A program made the position numbers and the translations under genes. A stretch of DNA of 64,000 nt from Coleophoma eucalyptorum (lineage: Eukaryota; Ascomycota; Leotiomycetes; Helotiales; Dermateaceae), in assembly GCA_026120035.1 (NCBI GenBank), contig JALRME010000002.1, positions 744,001 through 808,000 of the forward strand. The letters run 5' to 3'. Shown here piece after piece: positions 11,085-21,564 of this stretch. The notes below the pieces were generated by a model that saw only the letters and a program-made list of their open reading frames with translations, had not been told where the DNA came from and did no database searches. Every line of letters begins with the position of its first letter. Position 1 is the stretch's first letter.

Positions 11085-12302
11085 TGTGATTGAGTTGTGG
11101 TTGTGTTGTTTGTAAGGGTAAGGTTGACAAGCTTCAAGGTGCTGCTGAGCTTCTATCTAGGCGTCCCAGGTACCACGAAGCTATGTGTGCCTAATACACC
11201 AGGCATCACATATCATCATAGTTTTGCACGTGATTGCGCTCACCGTCCAAAGGAACTTGCGTTACTTTTTCGGGGATTCTTTTCTTAATTTCCAACTCTG
11301 GCACCCATCCATAAAGAATTAACTCTATCAGTAAGGTATATTGGTAGAGATTCCCCGAAGATATTTCTTCTTTTATCACAATATATCTTCTCTTCCCCCA
11401 TATCGCCTTTGGTGAAGCTTAGTGATAAGTCTTACATTTCTATCTTTCCAAATGATCAATTGTTAGACACAGCTCGATATTTTCCTTCTTCTTCTTCTTC
11501 TGCACACAGACCGCTTAGCAGCACGGGAAGGTATCTGATCTTTTGATCATGTCGAAAAAGCGAAGCAACCATTATCTCGATATAGGCAGCGCCTGAGATA
11601 AGATCCTTGCTTTAATAGATAGCTTGGGGTTATGGAGTGATGATGGGAGTGAAAGATTGAGAAGGAGGATACCAGGACCTTACACAACCAACAATTCAGA
11701 TTCATACTCTGTAGTTCTTTACAAGAGTTGCTTTTTAGTACAGGAAGGATTATGGAGAGCTTGTCCTTAATATTTCTATCTTGCTCGTCGCTTAGCAGAA
11801 GAAGTCTTTGAGAACGAAGAAAGAGTAATGTATATAAACAAGAAAATATTAACCAGTATCTGACATTCAAGCTTGTCTGGTGAAAAGGCTACCCAGAGTT
11901 TCACTTCAGCTTTATTCTTACTGTTTGTCTAGCTGATATAGCTATTGGGCTGAGAGTTGACGATATGCAACAAAACCCCTCAACTCAAGACTGGCTATTG
12001 GCTTGTACGTTGACAACATTCAAAAGCTTTTTTGACACGAGGCTGGCTGGCTATAGCTCAACTCTTAGTCATATTTTCTGGGCTATTGGACTTGAGTTTG
12101 ACGATGTGCAACAAAACTTTGGCCTTATGACAAGCTCTTGTACTACTCTTTCAGTGCTATCTAGCTCACATAGGCTGACTATAATGGGAAGCGGCCGTGT
12201 TCATATCATAAGAAATCAATATAGTCGAATAAGCAACTAAATAATCAAAAATCTTAATGATATTACCTCAGCTTAGGACAAAATAATCATAGTATTCATT
12301 CT
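11085..12302. other. Intergenic upstream of rpn13, with short dispersed repeats
   Basis: 1.2 kb, partly AT-rich, between the rpn13 start and the reductase stop. It has a CTT run near 11485-11500 and the repeat pair described at 11941-12117. No coding gene was recognised. Confidence 0.5.
11941..12117 (-). repeat. Two copies of a 36-bp repeat carrying the GTTGCA-TATCG/CATCG motif
   Basis: Plus-strand blocks 11941-11976 and 12082-12117 both begin GCTATTGG and end TGCAACAAAAC; by eye 29 of 36 positions agree. On the minus strand the motif ends lie at 11971 and 12112, exactly 141 bp apart. There they read GTTGCATATCGTCAACTC and GTTGCACATCGTCAAACTC, the second followed by AAGTCC. This matches the 5' half of the motif arrayed at 37.0-40.3 kb, and its spacing. 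A weaker relative (GGCTATTGGCTTG...GTTGACAACATTC) lies between them near 11993-12025. The sequence between copies is otherwise not repeated. Confidence 0.6.
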
Positions 12303-15300
12303 TTATAATCCCCACTGCTCAAACCATAAGCCCATCCACTTCTCACTTACGGCGTCCAACTCCCTTGCTATGACACTATCCCTCACCAAGCTGTCAACCA
12401 CAAATCTCTGGCCTTTGACCTCTCCAGTCTGCTTCTCAGCTTGCATACCAAAATACTCGACTAACTTCACAGCTGGGTTCTGCTCTGAGAAAGCGTCCTT
12501 GGAACTCTTTTCCAGCATCTGGACCCAGGCCGGCAAGGAAACTGTTTTAGTGATGCCCAGTCTCTTCTGAACATATGGTAGAAGAGAGGACCACGTCGTT
12601 ATCTTTGGGTTTGTAAGATTGTAAACGTTGCATCCTCCATTCTGGGCCGTAACAAGATTAGAAGTGAGTTCGAGAATGATCGTAGCCAAGAGATCAACAG
12701 GTATGAAATCAACCACCTCCATACTGCCCAATGTCTCAGGTAAAGCATTTAGATATTTCGAGCTAGCGATCAAGCTCGGGAACCATTCTTGCTTGTTCCA
12801 CTGCCCTTTTGGAGAAGCTACGGGCCCAGCGATCTGCCCAGTCCTCAGCACTGCAGTAGAGATTCCACTCATATTGGACAATGATACCAGGAGACGTTCC
12901 GAGATATACTTTGACTCTGCATATCCAATCGCCTCACAAGACTCGAAGTCATCGAGTACGGCTTCAGGACATTTTTGGTTTGGGTTGGCAGACAGCCAGC
13001 CGAACATAGTAGAGACACTCGACGTGAACAGAAGTGGTGCTTTTTTCGTAGATTGAACGCTAAGATCAAGCATATTCTTTACACCATGGATCTGAGTATC
13101 GAAAGACTCCACTGAAAGGTTAAAGTCGACTCTCCAAGCATTATGAATGATGACGGTTGTATCTTTGACTAGTTCTGCGTACTTTGCTGTGCCAAGCCCA
13201 AGTTCTTGTTTTGATAGATCCGCGTGCAAAAACTCAACACGGCGATTATCCCATGAGATATTCAAGCCACGATTTCTGCTGATCTTCTTTTGCTTTTCAA
13301 TGCTGTTTCGACTTCGATTGAGACAATATATCTTAGCAATGTCTGAGGGGGGCAGGTTGTAAATTGCTTCTAAGAGATAACTGCCGAGAGAACCTGTCGA
13401 ACCAGTAATCATCACGTACCATGGCTTCTCCACTGGACGATTATCTTGCATCAAAATTCTTGGTAAGTCTTGGCTATATCTGTTCAACGTAGCCTCCAAT
13501 CTTGCTTTGCGAGAAGTCAGGCCGTTCAATTGCGCCCCACTGGTGTTCTGACCAAGTAACGAAGCAAGAGCATTCGCAAGGTCGTTGATAGTCGATGCCG
13601 AATACACAAGACGAGGTCGAACATCAGTTACGTTGAAGGCAACATCACTGCTTCTCAGCGCAGCTCTTAATCTTGATACCACAACAGATACTCGCAAGGA
13701 ATCCATGCCGTTCTCAAATACATTTTGTTCGTTAGGAAGGTCCTCCACTTCGAGCACTTGTTTAAATATTTGTCGTATGAAAGTCTTCATAGAGTCCACA
13801 GTAACGGGCTTCTCTATAGTAAGTCCTTCAACAAGAAGACCCAGTTCTGCAGAATGGTATAATTCGTCCAATTCTGCAGTATAAAGTTTGACAGTGTTCT
13901 GGCGCTGTACAGTTCCTTTCCCTGCCAATATGAATGGCTTATTACGTCTTGTAAAGAGCACCAATGACTTTGGGATCTTCGCGAATCCTGGCGCCTTCCG
14001 GTTTGCTTCTTGAATCGTCAGCCAGATCTGATTTAGGGCTGCTTGGGTCTGCAATTCATTCTGGGGGATATGATGATCTTCCATTTGTACAAGTAAGCAT
14101 GGGCTGAAGCGGTATTCTCCAACTACCAGAGCAGCTTTGATATTTGGATGGGATTGTATGGTATTTTCCATAGGGATTGGATTGACCTTTTCTCCATTCG
14201 ACAGCGCTATCAAATCATCGGATCGTCCCTGATATCTCAGCCATCCGGGAGGCAAATCTGGAACTGGGGACCAAAGATCTCTAGTTCGGTACTCCTTTAA
14301 TTGTGGGAATACCTCGAACGTTCCATGATATTTGTTGGTCTTTGGATCATTGACCATGACCAGTTCGAAGATATTTTCGTCAACCTCATCAAAACGATAG
14401 CCAACATCTTGAAAGAATTTCATAGCGGACCAACACTTGCTCGGGCCGCATATGAGTTGAGAAAGTCCCCATTCTGTTGCACCCAGTAGGGAATGAAGAT
14501 GTTTCAGCTTTGGCGCAAGAGCATCTCCAACATCTGCTCGTAATGGGCCTCCAGCATAACACACATGTTCCAAGGCTGACAGACCTTCGATGCCTTGGGG
14601 TGCTTTAGAAACATCTGCTAACAATGAAGGTGGACTGAAAAGGCCTGTAACTCGACGCAGTTGCAATAAGCCAGAGATATACTCTGGCGAGAACCAGACA
14701 TCGGGATGCCCGAAGACAATCGTCGATTCGTAGAAAGCTGGGAAGATAGTAAATCCAAGCCCAGCAGCCTAGTGGCCCACTTATTCAGTATTCCAAGAAG
14801 AAAGGAAGGTGAGCTTACATGGAATTGAGGAAGTATAATGAGCAAGTTTTGAAAGTGATTCAAACTCTGTATGACTGGGCTTCCTTGAGTTGCAGGAAGA
14901 CAATGGCCACAGTCGAGAGTGGACATGAACGATTTGTTCCAGCTGATTGGTTTGGGGTCTCCTGAAGTTCCAGAGGAATGAAAAGTTACCAGCGGGATAT
15001 CAGGCAGATGCTCAAATGGTGTGTCATATGCATAATGGCCTACGGGCTCTTCACTGAGAAGCTCCCTGAGGCTCATGAATTCGAACTTGGCAACATTCCC
15101 GGTGACTTTTAGGAGAGGTTGCAAGCTGGGAATAATTGTGCAGCAGTGTATCATTGCTTTACAGTTGGCCCTCTCAAAAAGTGATACTTGTGCGGCTGTT
15201 GTATTTCTCAACGAGCAATAGAGGATCTAGGACTCACTCATAAGTACTTGAAGAAAGTTATTTTTTGTTATTTTTTGAGCACATTGCCTTACCCTTTTGC

Positions 15301-15592
15301 CAGTCTTTTGCGCGGCATGGAGCAATATCGTATATCTCAGATCATTGGGTCCAAAGTATGAGAAACACTGCTCTTTTTCCAGGAGACTGGACAGTTTGGA
15401 ATCAATCCACCACGAAGCACGGTTGACGGCGTTTGCAAATCGTTTGTACGTGATCTCCTCAAATCCGTCCAAAGGATTGGGTGAGCGTGCAATTAAGGCA
15501 AATGGCCTTGGGTAGTCAGATTGGGCTCGGCCATCGACAATCTGTGGGAACAATCTCTTGCCAATGGTCGTTATATCATGAGTATATGCCAT
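12303..15592 (-). CDS. Non-canonical NRPS-like adenylate-forming reductase (A-T-R)
   Basis: Exons 15293-15592, 14819-15226 and 12303-14768, all phase 0, 1057 aa. Introns are 15227-15292 and 14769-14818. The adenylation domain (~20-500) shows the P-loop-like HSSGTSGDPKP at about 183-193 and, later, GRSDDLIALSNGEKVNP. The thiolation domain carries GMDSLR with the phosphopantetheine Ser at about 593. The reductase domain begins with the NAD(P)H-binding TGSTGSLG at 691-698, with the short-chain-dehydrogenase pair YAESK further on. There is no condensation domain. Such enzymes activate a carboxylic acid with ATP, load it on the carrier, and release it reductively as an aldehyde or alcohol (lysine-pathway Lys2 relatives, or aryl-acid reductases). 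Length and the absence of a condensation domain fit secondary-metabolism AFRs. The acid substrate is unknown, and no partner genes lie nearby. Confidence 0.9.
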
Positions 15593-16040
15593 TTTGGTAA
15601 CAAACCAAGCGTATCAGAAATAAAGCGTAAAGTTATAGTAACACAATCTCCAAGCAACTCTTGGTTTTTATTATTGTTCTTATATATAATGTTTGTACTC
15701 GTCAGCCAAGCTCTACCAGTACTAGGTGTCAGCAGCCAGTTGGGACGGGAAAATAGAAGCTGCATGGGGATCAGCTTATGTCCATACGCAGCATATCAAA
15801 CCGCACAACAGAAAGCTTCCCTACTAAGTCTGCATATATCCCCGCTTTATGCAGCCAAAGTTCTGGATTTTGTAAGCGTCTGCGTACTCCAATTCTAGTG
15901 TCAGAGCTTCAATCGTCAGCATTGTGTTTATTTAGACTGATTGGCATTCGACAAGCAAAAGGTTGGAGAATTGCAGCTTAACACCAGGGTTTGTCTGACA
16001 TGGAGTGTAGTGCGAATACTATCTCATGGCACTTTGTCAA
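15593..16040. other. Intergenic between reductase promoter and small gene
   Basis: 448 bp. It holds the reductase upstream region (minus strand reads away from it) and the 3' side of the small gene at 16041-16460. No further gene was recognised. Confidence 0.45.
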
Positions 16041-16460
16041 TCACCCATGTCGATCAAGCTTCACTTGGTGCCAATCTTTAGACCTTTCCAAAAAGTCTTT
16101 GGTGTCCAGGGATTGTGAAAAAAATATGTCGGAAGGGTTTGCATTGAAATCATCCTCGGGTATGTAGATAATTCCCCCAAAGGTCCAAGATATGTATGCA
16201 TAAGGTCTCAGTCCCAACTCCCCAATTGCCAGAAAGGTGCCTGCTCTGCAGCGTTCGAAGTATCCTCCATCCGGCAACAACACTCGACATACTCGCTCGC
16301 TCAACTTGAGCGAGTGGCCATAGCAGATTGCTAGACTATGCTGGACCTTGAGCAGTATTGCGCCAGGAGGGAGGTTGTCGGAAGCTAGGAATGGTTGAAA
16401 TGTTAGAATCCTGCTTTGCGAGGTAATGATTTAACGGCAATGGCAGATACGGTAAAACAT
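16041..16460 (-). CDS. Small unknown two-exon gene, 117 aa
   Basis: Exon 1 is only 10 nt (16451-16460, ATGTTTTACC), followed by an intron 16385-16450 with GTATCT donor, TCTAAC branch and CCTAG acceptor. Exon 2 is 16041-16384, and the frame closes exactly. The product starts MFYPSDNLPPGAILLKVQHS and continues with a mixed hydrophobic/polar body (SERVCRVLLPDGGYFERCR, GELGLRPYAYISWTFGG). Composition looks like a folded protein, not random translation. I recognise no family. The start could lie further upstream in another exon, or this may be a remnant of a larger gene. Confidence 0.42.
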
Positions 16461-16742
16461 CGTTACGTGTCTATACTTTTCTTTCATGTTGTGGGTTTTG
16501 ATTCCGTTGGAAACGCGACTCGATACTCGCCCGGTGCATTTACTGGCACTTTTGTGTTGTTGGTGTGGATAAAGTCGCGTTAAAGAGCTCCGATAGTTAC
16601 GCCGTTCTCCGTGTTCTGCCCATCTTTTGGAGAAGCTCTCCACGTGACCACGGTGAGGAGCCAGCCGGGACCTCGCAAAATCGGAACCTCAGTGACGAAG
16701 ACAACATCTCAACCTCAATTGACCTCACCCCGAACCATCAAG

Positions 16743-17295
16743 ATGCTCGCACAATCTCTCAGAGCCTCGGTATGCTGACTTCTTCCTAGCCCAGCTGAGC
16801 GAGTCTTGAGCTAACCGTCACAGCGCTCGTCAATTGCCCGTGTTGCTAGACAGCAAATCACCAAGCGCACATTTATCGTCCCTACTGCTGTCCGAAGAGG
16901 TACGTCCTTCCTAGAGCGAGCTCTGGCTCATCTTCCTCCATTATCTACATGTATTCCATGGGCTATGTGCCATGTGTCCTGCTTTTCCGAAGCGTTAGAA
17001 CGGCACGGCTAATTAGAAAATCCCCCCAACAGCCGACATCGTTCAAGACTTGTACGTCCGCGAACTGAAGGCCTACAAGGTCCCAGCTGTTAAGCCAACC
17101 GATGCCGACGGTCACGTTCTGGCTTTCTCCCCACCAAAGGCACCCAAGTCTCCCGAGGAGACCGATATCGCGAATGAGTTGAAGGCTTATGAGTCTAGCA
17201 CCGTTGAAGTTGAGGGACAGGCCGAGGGTGGAGCTGCACCAGTCGAGGAGAGCTGGTTCGAGGAGGAGCCAGAGGAGGATGAGGCTCACCACTAG
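16743..17295 (+). CDS. atp14: Mitochondrial F1Fo-ATP synthase subunit h (Atp14)
   Basis: Exons 16743-16769, 16824-16899 and 17033-17295, 121 aa. The N-terminus MLAQSLRASRSSIARVARQQ is basic and amphipathic, a mitochondrial presequence ending near KRTFIVPTAVRR. The mature part begins ADIVQDLYVRELKAYK and continues KAPKSPEETDIANELKAYES, both typical of fungal subunit h, then a highly acidic tail ending EEDEAHH. Subunit h is part of the peripheral stalk (stator) holding F1 against Fo in the inner membrane. The three-exon layout with two introns in and just after the presequence is common in fungal mitochondrial genes. Assignment is firm despite the short length. Confidence 0.9.
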
Positions 17296-18803
17296 ATGCT
17301 CGGTTGAAGATATTGAAAGAATGGGTGCGGGGAAGGAGATAGGGCCGATGGGCAGACTTGTATGCATAGTTGGGAATTGAAGCTTGTACAGTGCTGCAAA
17401 ATACCATCAGATATCTTGAGAGTGAGATCCAGAACCCTTCCAATACTGTAATAGAAAAATTGTCGGTTTGTAGGCCGCTTTATATCGAGGGCCCGCAGAT
17501 GTCTCACGCACTGCTACTACTCTAGAAAGGAGTGCCCAGTCCACTATACGAAACCAGTGTCACGCCCAGTAGTTCCAAGGAGTAAGGAGACTGACTGGTT
17601 CTATAAGGTCTCAGAAGCTTAAGGCTAGAGTTGTTTGTTACAGCATATCTAAGGTGCATAGTTGCAGCTGCTCACTGATGCCTCACCCCCTCCCCCCAAA
17701 GCCGATCATGCTAAATACCTACTTGGCTTGTCCTTTCATATCAGAAGAGTCTAGGCACGTGTTTGTTCGAAATAATTGACACGCGTAACGGATCACGTTC
17801 AATATGGCTTCAAGAAAGCGATGTCCTTGCGCCTGGCACGAGCAATGCTAACATTATCAGGCCCAGATACAAGATGTTATTACACAAATGCACCCCTATT
17901 CAAGTGCCATAGCTGTGTTTCTGTGAATACGATGAATCCATAATATATAACTTCATTGGGGCAAAATGAAGCAATATCTAGATCCGGACTAAACAATTAC
18001 ATTATCTGCCTACCAATATGTATGTACAGCAATTCCAAGCACATGCAGTAAGTACGTCACGCCGGCCTAGAAGCAGTGAAGCAAAGTAGCTAGGAAACAA
18101 GAAATAGGTGGTGCAGTACATTTGGCGCTAAGCGATTCCAACCCCGAAGATCAAAACTAGGTCCTAGAAGTGAGTACATTCTCTTTCCGGTTGCTCCTCG
18201 ACCAGTGAATAAATACCCTTTTAGTTATGACATGCATGGGTGAAAATACAGGAGAAGGACTATTAACCAGACAGGAAATGCTTGCAGACAGGAGACAAGA
18301 CAAGACGTAGACAATGCACCACTTCACGTTCACTGATCTGAAGTAACTACCGATTTTCTCGAGACAAACATACAAACGTAGCATAAGACAACGGATAGAA
18401 GGTCTCTCCAGACATCATCATATACAGATATTTGCGAATCGCTACCCAGCAAGTCAGCTCAGACAATCTTTCCAGCCAGCACAAAGGTTCTCTGCTAGGC
18501 AATTTTGGCTAATTTGCCCCTTTGCATGCCAACCCACGGCAAAAGGAAAGAAGGAAAGCATTATGAACAGAGCGCAAAACGCGATTCGAAAGACTCGTCC
18601 CGGAGCATCGATAGCCAATTTCTGTCCGCGGGACACACCTTCAGAAAGACTCCATGCAAATGCAGCAAATTCCCCGACGCCATGCGCACGTAAATGGATC
18701 ATGAACCGGGTCGAATCGATCAGGGTAATAAAGCTATACACAATAGGATCCATTTCTTTTTATTTTTTTCTTTCTTTTCTTTCCTTCTTGCTTTCTGAAG
18801 GAA
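17296..18803. other. Convergent 3' intergenic between atp14 and sch9
   Basis: 1.5 kb between the stops of atp14 (+) and the kinase (-). No credible ORF. T/C-rich sequence at 18758-18795 borders the kinase stop. Confidence 0.5.
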
Positions 18804-21564
18804 TTACATATCGAAGTGGCCGCCATTGAACATGCTACTATCTTCGTTTGTATTCGTTTTGACGATGCCGCTCATGCGTGAGGAGCGGCGCTTCTCTCCC
18901 GCGTTGAATGGGTCTTCCCATTCTGTATCTCGCTTCTCATCCTCGTCCATATCGTCAAAGTCTTCCTTTATGCGACCTCGCATGTTCTCATCCATGGAAC
19001 TTTCGTCAACGAACGTGAATCCTTTAAAGTTGGCCTGCATACCAGGAGACAATGGAGTAGAAGTGGCGATACCAGAGGCTAGAGCAGCAGCACGCGCGTT
19101 CAATGAACTTGCCCCGTTGAGTGCGTTTGTAAATTCTGGGTCGAAGTTTGAGGTATCGGTCTCTGACTTCAACTTTGGCTTGAAAGGCGGTGTAATAAGC
19201 TTCTTTGTTAGTGCCTCCCAGTCAATGTCGGCAAAGAATGGGTGCCTCTTCAACTCCTCGGCGTCATCTGTGGCACCAAGTCTATGCTTGGGGTTTCTAT
19301 TGAGAAGCCCTTTAACGAAGTTTCGACCCTCGGTGGTAAGAGTGTCTCGTGGGAAGCGGACCTTTCCAAAAGCGATGTTTTTATACATCTGCTGAGTGTC
19401 CTCGGCATAGAATGGACTCCAGCCACAACACATCTCAAAGACAAGGACACCTAAAGACCAGAAATCTACCATCTTGGTATATCCCGCCTCATCCAAAAGG
19501 ACTTCCGGTGCCAGGTATTCTGTTGTGCCGCAGAAAGTGTTGGTTGTTGCATTCTTGGTCAAGTTCGCCTTTGACAAACCAAAATCGCATAGAGCAATGT
19601 GACCATTAGCGTCCAGTAAAATGTTCTCTGGCTTAAGATCGCGGTAAACTATATCATGCATGTGGAGATGCTGTAAAGCAAGAATAAGCTCAGCGATATA
19701 GAACTTTGCCCGTTTCTCATCGAATCGTCCTTCTTTTTGAAGATGCCAGAATAGCTCTCCGCCAGACATGTAATCTGTTACCAGGTACAGATCGGTAGGC
19801 GTTTGGAATGAGAACTTGAGTCCGACAATGAATGGGGAATCAGCCATCGCAGTTCTGACGAGAATGTTTCTCTCTCCAACTGTGTGTGCCACCTCTTTCT
19901 TCTGGACTATCACTTTCTTCTGCAAGACCTTCATGGCATAAATTCTCTTGGTATCCTTCTTCCGGACCTGGTAGACTTGACCGAAGGTCCCCTTTCCGAT
20001 TAATTTTAGTATCTGGAAATCCTCTGGTCCATAATGTCTCTTCTCTGTTCGCTGGAATGTCATCTCGACATAAATCTCGCCAGGGGAGCTGGTTTCGCCA
20101 TCTGTTCTGCCGGACAAAGGATACCAACCGCGCACTGGTGAAGTATCATTTTCTGTGAACTTAGCATTGAGGTCTACATGACCAATCAATTCTTCGGTAG
20201 CACTGCCTCGGTCATAGATCGTCAGATTTACTCGAGTATCGGAGCCAACTACATCACTAGTAAATGTTAGCCTGTACCAGATGCGAATAACGAAATCCTT
20301 ACAAAACAGCCTCAGTGTCCCATTTAGGGTTAGTCATTGATTTTCGTGTCTTAGCTTTAAAATCTCTATATTCAGACAAGCTGACATTACTGCTCTGCCG
20401 ACTCTTCATAGGAATTGCCATGGGCCGGCCGGAATCGCTGCCTTGTCGTGAAATGGGGATTCCACCAATGGGGATTCCGCCCATGGGACTTTTAGCACCC
20501 TCTTCATCGTCATCTTCTTCTTCGTCGCGTGGGCCTTTGGATACAAGCTCATTTCTTTGGAAAACTGCTACGACATATGGGTCCTTGCTTCGGCGAAGCC
20601 CACGTGCCTCGGCTATCTTGACTGTAAGCTTTCCTTTCGGTGCCGCAACTGGAGCTCCAGATGATGTAGATGATCTAGGCGTGACCGTTGGTTCGGTTTG
20701 GTGTGCTTTGCTGTGGCCATTTGCGGGGTCTGAATTTCCACTGCCATCCGAGTGTGCTGTTTGGTTGGACAGGGCACGTGTGGGAGTTGGTGGAATACTC
20801 TTATTTGCAGCATCATCTGTTAGCTTTTTGAGCCGTTCATATGACGGGGACTCGGCAAGTAAATCAGAGGGTTTGCGGGAGTGAACAGGAGTGGATGGGA
20901 TAGTCGATGATAAACGATCGCTGGGATTCGAAAAGTGTGTAGCATGGACATTTGAGGCTGTGACAATGCTTGAGAGCGGGTTCAAAATAGAAGCTCTTCG
21001 GGCACTTGAGGGAAGGGAGTCCGATATACTCTTGCGATGAGCAGTGGAGGTTGATGCTTGTGCGTTCGATGCACTACTGGCATCACCTTCAGAGCTTGTA
21101 TCGCTATCGGACAACTTCAACTTGTGTAGTGATGGAGGCTGGGAGGCTGGCGGTGTTGGGTAGGGATTAAGACCATTGGATTGTACAGCAGGTGCTTGAG
21201 AAGGTCCCAGCTGCTCATGAAGGGGGGGCAGTGGGCTTTCATCAGCTTCACTGTCAATATGACTTGCAGGCCCACTTTCAGAGTCTGGTTCAACTGACAG
21301 CTGCTGTGTTTCTTCCCGGTGATGAGAGAGAACCGGGTCTTCCAACTCAGTGCCTAACGCCGGGGTTTCAAGGGGACCAGAACTGGAATTTGAAGAAGAA
21401 CCTGAACCAACCTGGGTAAAATAACTGTGCATTATCCCAGGGAGTCGCTTGTCTGAAGGATCAGGCTGCGGCGTAGCGATGCCGGACCTTGGCTCAGACT
21501 CGATATCATCGTTATCACGACTGCGAAAATAATTAGTTAAGTTCGACGGTGAAAACCAATACAT
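18804..21564 (-). CDS. sch9: AGC-family protein kinase Sch9 with C2 domain
   Basis: Exons 20303-21564 and 18804-20256, 904 aa; intron 20257-20302 falls inside the C2 domain (phase 2). The frame is open to 21753 but without an ATG, so the first ATG at 21564 (MYWFSPSNLTNYFRSRDNDD) is chosen. A long Ser/Pro-rich region precedes the C2 domain, which begins GKLTVKIAEARGLRRSKDPYVV near residue 330. The kinase has GKGTFG at ~508-513, catalytic Lys at ~530, RDLKPEN at ~626-632, DFG at ~645-647, and activation loop TFCGTTEYLAPE. The AGC tail carries the hydrophobic motif FKGFTF. Sch9 is the S6K-like effector of TORC1, controlling growth, ribosome production and ageing. The hydrophobic motif would be the TORC1 site, the loop Thr the Pkh/PDK1 site (known for the family). 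Confidence 0.93.
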
